Shown here in pieces: positions 21,852 to 34,787 of a stretch of 64,000 nucleotides of DNA. The position numbers were made by a program, and so were the translations under genes. Origin of the DNA: Apoderus coryli (Eukaryota; Arthropoda; Insecta; Coleoptera; Attelabidae). The notes beneath the pieces were generated by a model. It saw only the letters and a program-made list of their open reading frames with translations, ran no database searches and was not told the origin of the DNA. The stretch lies in contig OU452205.1 of assembly GCA_911728435.2 (NCBI GenBank), forward strand, positions 15,754,260 through 15,818,259, written 5' to 3'. The stretch's first letter is position 1, and every line of letters begins with the position of its first letter.

Positions 21852-22049
21852 TGCGAATTACGTTGACTATATAATATGTACAAGAGTACCTTACTGATGA
21901 AAATTTAAACGCAATTTTCTCGAGATCTATGGAGGTAAAAAGTGCATTAAAATGATATGTACCAATCGACTCTTACAGTTATAAAAGAATTTGGGGGTTG
22001 TGTGCATTATCACAGGGTTAAAGCGATTTTATCCACCAAAAAAATGTTT

Positions 22050-22245
22050 TCTGGGGCTTCCCGAAACTCACATACCAAAATTTAGCTCCATTAGTTGACG
22101 CGATTATTAGGGAAAAATACGTACAGACAGGCAGACCTGTATCTCGAAATGGTCTTAGTCGTCTCAAGGAAATTTCAAAATGGTTATATTCGTCTTTATC
22201 TCAATTTTGTTTACGGCGTACTGTGTGTGTATATTTGCGATATTA
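22050..22245 (+). repeat. Dispersed repeat with cagacaggcagac motif, copy 1
   Basis: Contains a segment running from gtacagacaggcagac through a tcgtctttatctcaatttt block that is repeated at about 53108-53210. The 'acagacagacag' motif is common in 3' ends of insect retroposons, but no coding part is present. Confidence 0.5.
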
Positions 22246-22299
22246 TCTTGTTATACAGTCTGGGGAACTGCTGGAAATGTTTATTTTAACAGTTTAGAA

Positions 22300-23880
22300 A
22301 TAATTCAGAGTAAATGCTCGGTATTAAAGATTTATTTAGTAAAAGTAAAATGTTAAATAATTGCTTTCGTTTCTGTAATTTACAAAATTTAGAGTTTGTA
22401 TTTATAATTTAAAGACATACGCATCCTCCGTTATGGTTACAATAATCACATAGTTCTCGACTTAGACGACCCAATTGTCTGTAACATATTCATAGTTTGG
22501 GAATGGTTAAGCATAAAAACTAGATTGCTTTGCGGGTATTATGGAAGGCCGTAAGTACATAAGTTATTAAGTCTGGACCTAATAAGTTTTATCTTATGTA
22601 TAATTTATTTATAGGCTAAAATGAAATGGAAGACATGCATATACCAAATTTGGCAAAGTTTCCTTTTTTAGTCCCACAGATCTTTTGATAAGACCCAATC
22701 ATCGTGTATATATAGGTATAATAATAAAACGTAATTTTAGATACGCTTAGTCTTTTTATATATTAACGAATTTTTAATCACGTTGATACTAACAAGAATT
22801 AACTTTGAGATCCGTATTAAAAGTCGCACAACAAAATTTCCAATTCAAACACGGCGAGCGTTTTACATTTTGTAAATAGATGCAAATGACTGCAACTCAG
22901 ACAGCCACTAATCCATGTGTAAAAACAGGGATTAATTACCTGATGCAAACAACTGAAAATGACAGTAGAGATTACGGATGTGTACATTTTAGTGGAGAGG
23001 AAAAGGAGGGGAAAAGCCGAGTCCGGGCTGAGAGATGTTCAGGATTACCTGGCAACTGCTAACACACAAATACACGATTGAGTGGGCTTGTTGTATGTTT
23101 GATACTACAACATAGCAGAGAGCATTAGATAGTGGCAGCTTAATTAGACTTACATGAGCTAGCATACCATGTTAGGCAAAACCAGTAATATACATTCTAT
23201 TTTCAGCTGATAACTAATTTTAGAGATAACTACTAACTTTTCAGTAATTCTAGCATACACAGTGTCACATAGAAGATAAAATCGATCCATATAAAAAGCT
23301 AATGCGGCTAAATTATTTCCTAAAAGTTTTATTCATGAGTTCGATAAAAATGATTTATGGCTACATTTTAAAAATATTGTGAATCTATACAGAAATGAAC
23401 CATAGTTGTGTTTTTTTTAAATATAATGCCCTGTATACGAATAAATTTTTAGCCCCTGACAGTTTTTTAAATATTTTAATTTTTATAAAAATATAGACAT
23501 AATTTGAATGAAAAAATCACACCTATTCGTTTGTTCATTTTAAGCCAGTCTGGGCTGATAAATATACCCATCACTTGTTACGCCAAATATAAAAAACCTC
23601 CAATACAAATTTCTATAGCGTACACGCTCAGATAATAATTTGACAGTTTCTTTCTACATTTAAAATACTCAACATTGACATGTGAGCCTGTCACAAAAGT
23701 TTATCTGATCTGAGTTTGTCAAAGGATAACGCCTATTATCATGTACGTCAAAAAATAATCCCATTAATTACTGTCAAAAACTGTCAGTTCATAACAGTAA
23801 TAATTAATTATTAAAATAAAGTTCTTTTGGTTAAATATTGTAGTATGAAGAGGCAGGCGAAAAACAGTTGTAAGCACCAC
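22300..23880. other. No recognised gene
   Basis: A 60-codon frame at 22880-23062 has somewhat higher GC than its surroundings but no recognisable match. Otherwise AT-rich with no repeats that I can define. Confidence 0.4.
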
Positions 23881-23881
23881 T

Positions 23882-23929
23882 GGCGGTAAAGCCGCTGCAG
23901 CCCTTCGCTGTAACGAATGCTTTACCGCC
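23882..23929. repeat. GC-rich hairpin, 11-bp perfect arms
   Basis: ggcggtaaagc (23882-23892) is exactly reverse-complemented by gctttaccgcc (23919-23929) around a 26-base loop. Its GC content is well above the flanks. Confidence 0.6.
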
Positions 23930-23977
23930 CTTTATACTTAATATACTATAGAAATTTTTAGCATACACATTAAATTT

Positions 23978-24500
23978 ATATACGGGGTGAGTCAAAAATG
24001 TATTTCTCTATTTTTTTAAGGACAAAAAAGTAATAATTTGAATTATTTTTTGATTTCTTTAGATTTCAATTCAAGATTTCTTTGAAAGTTGAACTATAAG
24101 CTCCTAGAGGTTATCTACGGGGTAACGCAAAACATTTCCCACTCATTTATTAATAAATTTATCGATATAGGAAGTAAACATTGATTTCTTTGATATTTTT
24201 TAGAGTTTCACTATATACAGAGGGTTTTGTAGTTATACAATTTAGATACAAGGGAACTCAAAAACGTTTTAATTTATTTTGAAGATTTTTGGGCACGGCA
24301 AAACCTAATTAATAGTAAAACTTTTGAGTTTTCTTAGTTTGTTAGAATGGTCTCATAAAATTTATTAATATACAAAGTGTCTCAAATGTAATTATATTTA
24401 TTTGATTAGGTTTTCAACCCATATTTATTGTTTTTTATGTAACTCTCAATGACTTTTGTCATAGATAAAACTACCACAAAACAACTGGGAAATCCCTCAA
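23978..24500. repeat. MITE-like fragment related to 20.56-21.05 kb
   Basis: Starts near a tacggggtgagtcaaaaa terminus-like segment. Its 3' part (gttagaatggt, gtgtctcaaa, ctctcaatgac, catagataa) matches segments at 20620-20660 and 20985-21010. No coding capacity. Confidence 0.45.
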
Positions 24501-24886
24501 GGGATTTCTTGTTATAGATAAATTAACGGCACTCAAGATCTGCAACGTAGTCTATTGGCCGCTTGTAATAAATATATTCTATAGGTTAAATAATCAACTA
24601 GGCTACATGTAAATAGGAGTAGAATAGTAGTTTGTACAACAAGTGGATGTGATGTTCATATCGCACGAAAACGAATGTTCAGCACCAAGCCGAAGGCTCT
24701 CTATCTTGTGATTCTGTTAAAAACATCTTAATTTGTTCGGATGATAAAAATTTGGATTTTTGGTGATATTGCCTCTCGATTGATATTTCAAAAAGCTGCG
24801 TAATTTAAGAAACGTTGATATCAATGTTTTTCTTAATATTATTTATCATTGTTTTACTTAATATTATTTATCATTTTTATGGTTTA

Positions 24887-25200
24887 CAATTTTGTGGGTG
24901 TAGGTTCGTACATAATGATACAACTATTTTAGGAAATAAAAATAGTTCATTTTTAATTATATGTCAAAATTTACAAACAACGTTTCATTGCATTATTTGG
25001 AACTTCTTCAGGTTTTTCTTTTTTTTTTAACTGAAAACAAAACCAACTTAGTTTGAGAACCAAACTAAGTTGGGTCTGTTTGTTTTCAGTTGTAATGCAA
25101 TGAAACGTTGTTTGTAAATTTTGACTTAGAAATAAAAATGAACTATTTTTATTTCCTAAAATAGTTGTATCATTATGTACGAACCTACACCCCCAAAATA
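24887..25200. mobile_element. Palindromic MITE with internal hairpin
   Basis: The outer arms pair from a gggtgtaggttcgtac block (left) to its reverse complement gtacgaacctacaccc (right) and on through about 130 bp. A second hairpin, ccaacttagtttg/caaactaagttgg (25043-25055 and 25061-25073), forms the tip. About 45 bp in the left arm (tatttggaac and following) have no partner on the right. No TA-flanked terminus was confirmed. Confidence 0.7.
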
Positions 25201-26035
25201 CAAGAAGAAGGTTCAAAAAACACGAAAATATATGATATTACTTATCATTGTTTTTATGTGTTTAATTGCATAAATATTTCATATAGGCAGTTATAACATT
25301 TTCAGAAATTGTTTTGATTTGATTAGCTAATCTGCAGTTAATATATTTTTGACAGCAAATTTCATATACGCCTTTTCATTGTTGTGGTGACAAGGATTCA
25401 TGCATTTCATTTGCAGCTGTGCGAATATAGGGAGGAGTACAATTTACAGATTATTCACTTAGTCGCTTTTTTTTTGATGTATTAGATAAATGTCTGCTGA
25501 GGTATAATCAATTGCTTGACTGTATCATGAACAATTTGACGTTTTGAAATAATATAGAAGACAATTAAATTAATCAACCAACTAAAACACGTAGGTAAGT
25601 TGATTGGTCGATTTAATATGCTAACTAGTGTGGATATGAACTTATATCCGTTCAGCTCACTGGAATAGCATATATACATTCTACGTATGGTTCAGAAAAG
25701 AGCAAATATCTATACAGGAGTAGAAACCTATGCAATTTAAACATATATATGTATATAAATAATTTTGTGGAGTAGACGTCGTTTGATTTAGATATACATC
25801 CAACTCCTCTCCGTAATGGATTACTTCAAGAAACTTATTTATTTTTTTCTTAAAATGGAAAACACCTAAACTGGCATTTTGTAGACGCATTATTCAGAAT
25901 TATAGAGTCATTGCAAGGGATATCGCAATTCTTTATATCCGTAGACTTAACACTGTGGTAAGGGGGATTATTGGATTATTGTGTAGATGTATTACATAAT
26001 AGTGAAAATATATTATAGTCATTTTTCGCATAATA
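25201..26035. other. AT-rich sequence, no gene
   Basis: Nothing recognisable. It ends at the TA before mariner copy 2. Confidence 0.4.
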
Positions 26036-27257
26036 TGAGGGTTGCCTTTTATATTTCGGGATTAGAGAACAAAAACAAATATTAATCATCGAAAATCACT
26101 TTATTGTTTTTGAAAATATTCCCCATGAAGATCTATACACTTTTGGATGCGTTTAAACCAATTGTCAAAGCACTTTTGCCACTCTGATTGACGTATCTCC
26201 AAAACATGCATTCTGAATACAGCAACCACCTCTTCAGGTGTCGAAAAACGTTGACCTCTCAGTTTGTTTTTTACGTACGGGAATAAAAAGAAGTCATTCG
26301 GTGCCAAGTCAGGACTATACGGCGGATGACTCATCAAATCGATGTTTTGGGTGCTCAAAAATGCTGTGGTTTGAGCCGATGTGTGAGAGCTCGCATTGTC
26401 GTAGTGAATAGTGATCCGTCTTCGGCGGTTGGTTTTCCTGATTTCTTGGAAGACAACTGGCAAAGAAATGGTTGTGTACCTTTCAGAATTGACTGTTCTG
26501 CGTTGTTCTAGTGCTTTGTGCGCGAACAACTTTTGTTGGATTTGGCTCATCTTGAAACACCCATACTGTCGACTGCTGTTTACCCATACGCCTAAATCCA
26601 CGATTCATTACCTGACACGATGTCATAGACGTGTTTTCGAGCACCGCGATCGTATTATTTGAGCATTTCTTTCGACCAACCGACACAAGCATTTTTTTAA
26701 GCGATTGATAACTTGTGTGGGATCCAACGCGAACAAATTTTTTGACAGTCAAATGATTATGCAATATTGAATGTATGCTGGTCCCACTAATACCTAAGGT
26801 TGTCTCACTCTCTTGATAGGTCACATGACGATCTTGCAATATCAGTTCGCGCACAGCATCAATGGTTTTCGGAACAACAACTGATTTGGGATGATCTTCA
26901 CGAAATTCGTCTTGGAGTGAACTACGACCACGATTGAATTCACCATACCATCGATAAACACTGATCCTTGATGGAGCCTCATCGCCAAAAATTAAATTAA
27001 GTTCATCCATGCACTGTGGCTGAGTTAATCTACGTCGAAAGTTGTAAAAAATCATCGCACGAAAATGTTTACGATTTAATTCCCTTTTTGGGCCGAGGTG
27101 AATCTTGTATGTTACTGTAAACAACACAAATAGCGCTCGTATATCAAAAGGTTCTGAGTACGTATAACCTCAAAAATGTCCAACTTTACGATAGAGCTGT
27201 CAGTTGCCAGATTGCAAGACCAGGGTTGCCAAATCCCGAAATATAAGAGACAACCCC
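26036..27257 (-). mobile_element. Mariner (D,D34D) element, copy 2
   Basis: Starts tgagggttgcc after TA (26034-26035) and shares the cttttatatttcggg repeat with copy 1. The right end reads gacaacccc before TA, so its last bases are altered or lost. Same orientation as copy 1. Confidence 0.9.
26101..27127 (-). pseudogene. Mariner transposase, disrupted, catalytic Asp lost
   Basis: The minus-strand frame opens at 27127. An N-terminal piece (27127 to about 26640) covers both helix-turn-helix regions (RAMIFYNFRR, SVYRWYGEF, ISGTSIHSIL). A frameshift then splits the frame before the catalytic domain, and the first catalytic motif reads SGNESWI followed by a stop instead of GDESWI, so the first Asp is Asn. 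The C-terminal piece (about 26601-26101) retains HYDNASSH and YSPDLAPNDFFLF (D,D34 spacing) and ends at the family's usual EYFQKQ. A segment after the WVFQDEPNPTKVV block is also shortened compared with copy 1. Confidence 0.88.
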
Positions 27258-27341
27258 TAAAACTATGACAAATAGTATTAGTCGAGTGGGTTCACTGTTG
27301 AATAAATAAATTAAAAGCAGTTTTTGTCATAGTTTTAGGGG

Positions 27342-29159
27342 CAGGAAATTATGAAGACGCATGAGCTAAATGAGAATTTAAAAATAGTAAATTATAATTA
27401 TTGAATGTACCAAAACATTTGGAGTTAAAGATAGGGCAAGATTAAGAGACTGTAAGATATATCTACAAGGTTGATATTTTGAAATCATAAATAACAATAT
27501 CTAGTGATTTCGCCCTGTGATTACGTTTGATGAGACTGCTGCTTGCTATAAAATTGGGTTTTTGATATCTTGTAGAAACTTCGGATTGTTAGCAATCGTA
27601 GTCATCTTTGTTACCAGTAATAATTCATTATTGTGTTTTATTGCAAAACTGTTAAAGTCATTTTAGTTTACTGTAAGAAAACAAAATGATTTCATCTATT
27701 TTCTCCCAATGATCACGTCACATCCAATAGCAAATAAGATTACACATAATACTACTGTTGACTTGTACAGTAACTAATAAAAACTTACAAATTTCAAAGA
27801 ATCTAGTTGGTGATTTTCGAACGGAGCAGTCTGCAGGGTTTACGTTTAAAAATTAGGTCGAAAAGTTTCGAATAAATATGGTTAAAACTCTAAGATGTAA
27901 AGAGGCATGCTACTGATCTGAGCATGGTCCCAGACTAAAACATATTTTCACGGTAGCTGTTTCTTAAAAGTTTTTTTATAGCTGGAAAGAATGTAGAATA
28001 TTTGGACCCAAGGATATTCAAGATTCTGATAGTTTAAAATATGTTCACGATCTTGTAATTTCGGTCATACGAGAAGTTGACATTAATTCTCTTATTTTAA
28101 ATGAAACACCCAAAATTTTATTTTATTTTTAGATTCCTGGGAAAATTTTGTATTTTGTTTCACCCGGTTAGCCTACTTCTATACTGAACCTGTCGTGTGT
28201 GTTCTCTATTGTGTATATATATTTTGTACTAGTTTGTAATAATGATTATCGAAAAATAAATACAAATATATATTGTCGTTATGTTTTTTCGGTGTGAGTA
28301 CATTCTAAATTTTGTCGTTTTTAAAGTAAGTTTTTGTTATATTCAGTTTGTTGCAAGAAACAAATGATATTTAGATTTAGAGCGCTTCCTGCCAGTCGGA
28401 AATGGTTAGAAAGCACAGTGTTGAACGTAAGGCAACATCTTTAAACATTTGCAAAGAAATCAAGATATCTAAAAAAACGTTAAAAATAAATAGGTAGGTA
28501 TATACGCGAACATAAGTGAACTCACCATGAAAATGGATATTCTCAGAATTCCAAAAATAAATAATATATCCTGTTCAATATTTAAAACAAGGCTTGAAAA
28601 TAGGTTTTTCTAATCACAAAACTCTTTACGAAAAATATTGCGTGAGAATCCCTTTATAGCCACACAAGTTTTAATTTTATTGAGCATTCCGTAGTTAGCG
28701 TGAGTTTTTATGATTGATATTGTTAATAAAATAATATATTATTTTAGCTACAAAAAGCACTGTTTAATTAAAACTTTCAAGGTTCCCGACATATCAATGG
28801 CTATTCTACTTGTAATACTTCCGTTTACCTAATGCATTATAAACTAACCTGGTATAGAACAGCTAAAACGAGAGTGATTTGTGATTATATCACAAACTAA
28901 AAACACTGCTGACGGAGACAGTTCCCTACAACATCTGATGTGCAGAGGTATATAAAATAATTAGAAGTTAAAGCTCAGATGTTAATAATAATTAATGTTG
29001 TGCCATAGTCGAATTATTAATAGTTGAATTAGAAGCAATCTGGGTATTTAGAGAATCATTTCTCTATATCTCTGAGGCGCAAAGCTCAAACTACGGGGAA
29101 GATATTAAAAGTGTCCAAATTAAAATTATTGTATTTACTTAATTCATCTATATATATTT
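27342..29159. other. Unclassified AT-rich interval
   Basis: No gene. A stretch around 28160-28290 (caccggtt-like, then cgtgtgtgttctctattgtg and a terminal aaataaatac) looks faintly like an LTR, but no partner was found. Confidence 0.35.
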
Positions 29160-30240
29160 GTAACAAAACAAAGACACACTGGCAATAGAATATACATTTG
29201 TCTTACCCTGTATATAAATTTGGGCAGTTTAGGATGTTTTCTCTAAGTTTTATAGTTTTATACCTAACGTGTCTGAAGTCTAATATTTTTGCAAATATTA
29301 TACAACATCTGGAAATAATAAATATTATCTTGGGTGCCTTTTTTTTTCTATGGGATAAAGAATTGATACCTAAGAAAAGGACCTTTTTCTAGTCGAAAAT
29401 ATTGTTTATGAGTTAGTCGAAAATATATTAGAAAGAATAACCAGATGTTTTAAATACAGAGTGGTCATTCAAAATTATCGAACTATTCTTATATATGCAT
29501 AGGTAGTTGGGGAGTTAACAAGGTTTCCCATATCAAAGAATAAGTATTATAGGACCATTATAATATGGGTTTTCATCCAGTTAGCGTTTCTGGAGATTAA
29601 AGAGTCATTATATAATCGTATTGTTCCTGACTTTACAAACGGTAATGTCTTGTTGATCTTCTGAAAAATCTCCAACATAAGACATCTTAGTAATCAACAA
29701 TCATTATTACAGTCGACATAAAAATGTATTTTATTTCTAAGACGTAAACTACTGCCACCCTGTAGTTGCATTTTATAGGGGTGTATGTTCAATGCTCTTT
29801 TCTTATTGGCCATTTTTCTATTCTATAGTAGGTACTTCTTATTCTTATGAAGCGATTTGAAAAGACAAGTTAGATTCGTTTTAGCCTTGGTAGGGTCTAC
29901 AGGTACCTAGTTAAAGTAAATATTTTAATTTGTTTTCGGAAGATTTTTCACAGTTAAGATAAGTGTCCGTAAGTTTTTTGTTAATTCTTTTAATTGAAGG
30001 CCTTTTTGTTTTCTAATAAGTTTTTATAAAGATTAAAGTTGTTTCTTTTATTAATTGAAGTATATTCAGTTTAATATTAGAAAGAATTGTAATTAAAGTT
30101 TCGTATGGGAATTAATATGATTATTCGTAAAGCGTGAATCGAACCAATAACAATTTGAATATCATATAGGGGTTCATTTGTGTTGAGCTATAAAATTAGT
30201 ATTCTTTCTGAATGTACACAACACCCGCTAATTCAAAATG
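29160..30240 (+). repeat. Diverged large repeat, copy 1
   Basis: Landmarks shared in order with 30475-32055: acaacatctg, tttcccatatcaaa, atatgggtttt/ttatgggtttt, gtcgacata, ccctgtagt/ccctgtaat, ttaattgaaggcctttttgtt and ttctttctgaatgta followed by acacccgctaatt. Identity is moderate. No long frame. Confidence 0.65.
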
Positions 30241-30474
30241 GTTACATATTCAATGTAGGTAGGGTTCCTACCTTCTGTTATTACGAAAATAATTTATTAT
30301 TATCATTTTTCTAGTAATCTCGTTAGGTCAATTATTTGAAGTTTTTTCTGTTTTTTTTTTTAATAAACCTTGACACGGTCTCTTTGGTTTTCTGACCATT
30401 GAGGTAGCGAAAATATCTTATAGGGAATTAAATGTTTCAAAAAACATATTCAGTTAATTCGCTATATTTATTGT

Positions 30475-32055
30475 GTAATAAAACGGACGGGCAATGGAAT
30501 TTACTGTTGTCCGGCCCTGTGGTTATGTCTGAGTTTTATGGTTTATATTAGTTTGGGAACATTATTTAGGTAGATTGTATACAAATATTCTAAACTCAGT
30601 CATAAAAATGTAAGGGTATATTTTCTATTTATCTTATCGTCTATTAATATGGGTTTTACAACATCTGCAAGTAATACAAGTATTATCTTTGCCTAAAGGA
30701 ATTGTGACGTATCTAAGAGAACAACCTTTTTATTTCCTAATCGAGAATATACAGTTTATGTTTATGGGTGAGCCCAAAGATAAAAGCATGTATTGAGAAG
30801 AGAACCAGATGTTGTGGTTAAAGTGTGATCTAAACACTCAAAACCATCGATAGATCTTCATGCAAATTAAATGTCGAACATTATTTATTATATGCAAAGA
30901 GCTATTTGGTTTCCCATATCAAAATAATATATATAACGGGCGAATAAAAAATTATGGGTTTTTGTCCAGACGCGAAATCCAACTTAAGAATCTTTAATAA
31001 AGTCGACATACAAATAAAAATGTAACTTATTTTGTAATGTTCTCACCCTGTAATGTATTTGGGTATATGTTGTAAAATGCCTTTTTTCTGATTGGTTTAT
31101 TTTCATTTTGTATTACCTACTATGTAACTTTTATGAGGTAATTCTGGAAAGGAATAAGACTTTAATTTTAGAATGGTTCTAGTCTTGATCGAGTAAAAAA
31201 GTGTTTTCAAAATTGTATAAAGTTAAATTAAATAGTTTAATTTGTTTTTGAACTTAGTAAATTTTTCAGTTAAGAATTATTTTTCTAGTTTTTTTGTTTA
31301 AAAACTAAGTTCATTTCTTTTTATTCTGAAATAGTGAAATGTATAAAGTTCCGTATGTTTTGATATACTTTTAATTGAAGGCCTTTTTGTTTAATCAGTT
31401 TTTTATTATATAAAGTTTAAAGTTATTTCTTTTAGTAATTGAAATAAATTCCGTTTTCAATAGTAATTAAAGTTTCATACAGGAATTAATATAATTATTC
31501 GAATTATATTAATTTTCCTATATTTCAGTAGTACAAGTAAGGATTAAGATTTCTTCTAAATTTCCATTATCGCTTAATTGTTATTCTCTTTCTTTAATTT
31601 ATACATATTTACTTCTTGTTGTTATTCATTTTCTTTAATTAGTTTTAATTATTAAATTAGTTGTTTTTAGCCCACACACTTTGTGTTTCATTTCTAATAA
31701 AGTTTCGATAAATTAGTGACAAAAGGGTCAACCAATTAAATATTTCTTTTTAATTAAAGTCGGTGACCGATAGTGATACAAGACTATAATGGTAAGTAAA
31801 TTTTGCATTACTTCAATACAGATTAATAAAGCTTATTTTAGTTGTTTGTTTGTTCATATAATAATTTGATTCTGTTATTATTCAAGTTGATATTCTTTGT
31901 TTGTTCTTCTTTATTTGAAACCGCTCCTAAAACATTGAATCGAACCCGTAACAATTTTAATAGCATATTGCGGTTCATTCGGATGGCGCTATAACATTAG
32001 TGTTCTTTCTGAATGTATATAACACCCGCTAATTACAATAAGGTTACAATTGCAA
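30475..32055 (+). repeat. Diverged large repeat, copy 2
   Basis: Collinear with 29160-30240 at an offset of about 1.3 kb, with about 400 bp extra (roughly 31510-31915) in this copy. The last shared block, gaatgtatataacacccgc, ends just before the LINE tail at 32060. Confidence 0.65.
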
Positions 32056-32059
32056 TATG

Positions 32060-32535
32060 CAACTTTCTTAATTCTATTCCTAGCGATTTTAAAACACTGT
32101 CTCCGTCAACTTTTAAAAAACATATGTTTCAGAGGATTTGGTCACAGCAAACCTCACCTATCTCTTGTTAATTGACCTTATTCTTATACTTCTTTCTTTC
32201 TCAGTTAGCAAACCACTTGGGGGACTATTTTTTTTTCTGGTACTCCAAATATGATCTGTATACAATATCTACAATTAGTGTAATCTGGTTTTTGTTAAAG
32301 TTTCTTACCGGGGTTGGATATTTACCTACTTGTACTGTTTTTTTTCATTTTTTTTTTCATTTGTTTTATATACATTTTGATTAGTTATTAATTTCAATGG
32401 GGTTAAGTGGTAGAGCACACTCCGTGTGAACTTCCCCCTTTTTTTGACAATTTTTTGGTACATTAAGATATAGAATTATACATTTTCTGTTTTTTTTTGT
32501 TTGTCAAAAAATAAAGGCATTATTATTATTGGTTA
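32060..32535 (+). mobile_element. LINE 3' end (ORF2 tail and 3' UTR with ATT tail)
   Basis: The plus strand begins with NSIPSDFKTLSPSTFKKHMF, the typical last segment of a CR1/L2/Jockey-type ORF2, then a stop near 32165. The 3' UTR contains ttaagtggtagagcacac and ends in aaaataaaggcattattattatt. The LINEs at 34788-36596 (minus) and ending at 38460 (plus) finish with the same sort of tail. The copy is severely 5'-truncated. Confidence 0.65.
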
Positions 32536-33690
32536 AATTGATTCTTAATGTAAACTAAATGCGGGAGTTTATATTATGTATGTCACACATCATTTAATTA
32601 TTTATTTTTTGACTAAATTATGCTAACGCAAAAGATGAACATCTAGATAATAGAGACTTGGTAACGGTACAATTTACATATCATCATGAAAGAAGGCAGT
32701 TTGATCAAACAAACAACTTCTTTATGAATAAGTAAATAAATAACTGGTATGCAAAATGCTCAGGGTGACCCACTAGTAATTTCCGCCACTTCCATAGTTT
32801 GGCATTGGTTAGAACTTAGGTACTTTTCATTAAGTTCGGTTTAGAGTCAATTATTCACTATTGTTATCATGAGTGTTATCCACTGCAATTAGTACGCCAA
32901 AGGTGTGCAGGTATTGTCGAAACAATTAAAATTGAACAACTATTTATGTGAACCAAATAAAACTTATAAATAATACGTACATATTATCAGTACTGCCAAA
33001 ATTAAAACACAAAATTTATCACATCTCAGGCATATTTAAAAATGGACCAATTTAAAAACTGACAGTATTTCAAATAATTCCACTCCGTCGTTATTATTTC
33101 TACAGTTCCACAAACTTTGTTAGTAAATCGACACCCAATTCTGTTAACTGTTCTGATAATGTAATTTGATTTAATGCTAAAGAGTAAATACACCATAAAT
33201 ACCTTCGAACTAAATAGAAGCAATTAGCTGCCAGTAATACTCCCTTCATATTCTACAAACACGAACAACCGTCGATGTATTTTACAAAATGGCATTAATA
33301 TTGGGGAAGTTGTTGTTTCTAAAGAGCAAGAGAGTGAATTGCGTTAAGCCTGTTAAAGTTTAACCGTTTTCGTTTCCCACATGGAATTAATTGAGAGCAA
33401 CTCAAACGTTTCAGAAACGGACAAGTGCAAAGAGTATATTCAAATGTTACTCTATAATTTAGTTTTATAATTTTCAATAGTAAAGCTTGTTTTACTAGAT
33501 TTATCAAGGAGACAATAGTGTTTCAGGAACTAAACAATTTTCTTCTTCGAAATTATTAACCGTTTCACCCTATATCTCTGCTAGATATTTGTGGAAGTGC
33601 CATTTTGACAATTATTGGCAAAATAAAAGTGGATTTTGTTCAAAGACTTTTATGTTGTTCAACGGAATCGTGAAACCGTAACCATTGATT
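32536..33690. other. No gene recognised
   Basis: AT-rich. A cagggtgacccactag segment at 32761 resembles a Tc1/mariner terminus, but no partner end was located. Confidence 0.4.
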
Positions 33691-33811
33691 GAATTCATTA
33701 TGGTTGCAACAAACGAAAACTGAAGATTCCTGAAAACAATTGAAGCATTTTTTGCCATTGAACCTATGTCCGCAAATGCTTCATTATCGAGATACAGTGT
33801 TTCCAAATTTA

Positions 33812-34787
33812 GTGGTCAAATTAGCTTTTTTGTTCATTTCTCAAAAACTAGCTAACCGATTTTGAAAAATTTTACAAGCATTTGGGCACCGATAACCGAA
33901 AATAATCTGCAGTATTTTGACTTTCATTAACTGTTCATTCGCGTAGATATAGGGGGCATTTGGGTAAATTTTACACATAAATTAATTAAAGACAGCTTTG
34001 ACAAGCTTCATTATTTTAAATTATTACTTTTTTAAAAAGAGCAATTTATAAGCTACAAAAAAGTTAATTAGTCGATGTTGTTGGTTCTACCATTTTTATG
34101 GAAATCAATATTACCAGAACCCAAATTAAAAAATGAAAGTTGCCGTGGAAAATTTCGTGGCCTAATAGCACGAAGGTTGTTTAAAGACCATACGTGTTCA
34201 TTATGGTTTGTATGTATGCCATCTCTAGTAAAAGTTGCTTCATCTGACCAGAGCACTTCCATTTCTCGATTTAATACTCTCCAAGCAGTTGTTTGATGTA
34301 ATGCCAATTGAGTTGATATTCTTCTAGTGCTTATTTTCGGATCGTCTAAAACTAAATCCACTATGTTTTCGCTGCTGCTTTTGCATTTGCATTGCACAAA
34401 CCATAACAAAACACCATATCTGCATATTCTTCAATTGAAAAACTAATTTTAATTTAGAAAAACACATCCACACTATTAAAAACATCTCGGAAATAATAAA
34501 ACATTTTTCATTTGGTTTTCTGGTAAACGTTATTTTGATTTAAATCTACCATTAATTTGCAATTTATTGGTTTCCATAAAAATGGTAGAAATCACAACAT
34601 CAACGTTTTCATCTTTTTTGTAGCTTATTAGTTGCTCTTTTTAAAAAATTAATAACTTAAAATAATGAAGCTTGTCAAAGCTGTCTTTAACTAATTTATG
34701 TGTAAAATTTACCCAAATGCCCCTCATATCTACGTCAATGAACAGTTAATGAAAGCAAAAATAATTAAAAAAAGTTAATTTGACCAC
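33812..34787 (-). mobile_element. Mariner-type element with gtggtcaaatta ends
   Basis: Ends read gtggtcaaattagc (left) and gttaatttgaccac (right), with TA on both sides (33810-33811 and 34788-34789). Inverted pairing continues inward with blocks such as gcatttgggtaaattttaca and gacagctttgacaagcttc for about 300 bp; the left arm has about 110 bp extra. It contains a deleted transposase. Confidence 0.8.
34068..34409 (-). pseudogene. Mariner-type transposase, internally deleted
   Basis: The minus-strand frame of 113 codons has an N-terminal helix-turn-helix part (NIVDLVLDDPKISTRRIS, LHQTTAWRVLNRE) joined directly to the start of the catalytic domain (VLWSDEATFTRDGI, then HNEHVWSLNNLRAIRPRN). 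WSDEATF holds the first catalytic Asp. The second and third catalytic residues are absent because the frame runs into the terminal repeat. The join after LNRE marks an internal deletion of roughly a hundred residues compared with family length. Confidence 0.75.

Noticed and set aside
21894..21935. ctgatga at 21895 as a hammerhead
   Set aside because: No stem II or gaaa in the correct place.
22880..23062. 60-codon frame as a host exon
   Set aside because: No domain, no convincing splice sites at its borders, and no repeat support.
24971..25216. 81-codon minus-strand frame as a gene
   Set aside because: It reads through a palindrome; part of the translation on the opposite arm is identical by symmetry.
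33612..33806. 64-codon minus-strand frame as a protein gene
   Set aside because: It is the arm of an inverted-repeat element; the same sequence occurs reversed at 36597-36702.
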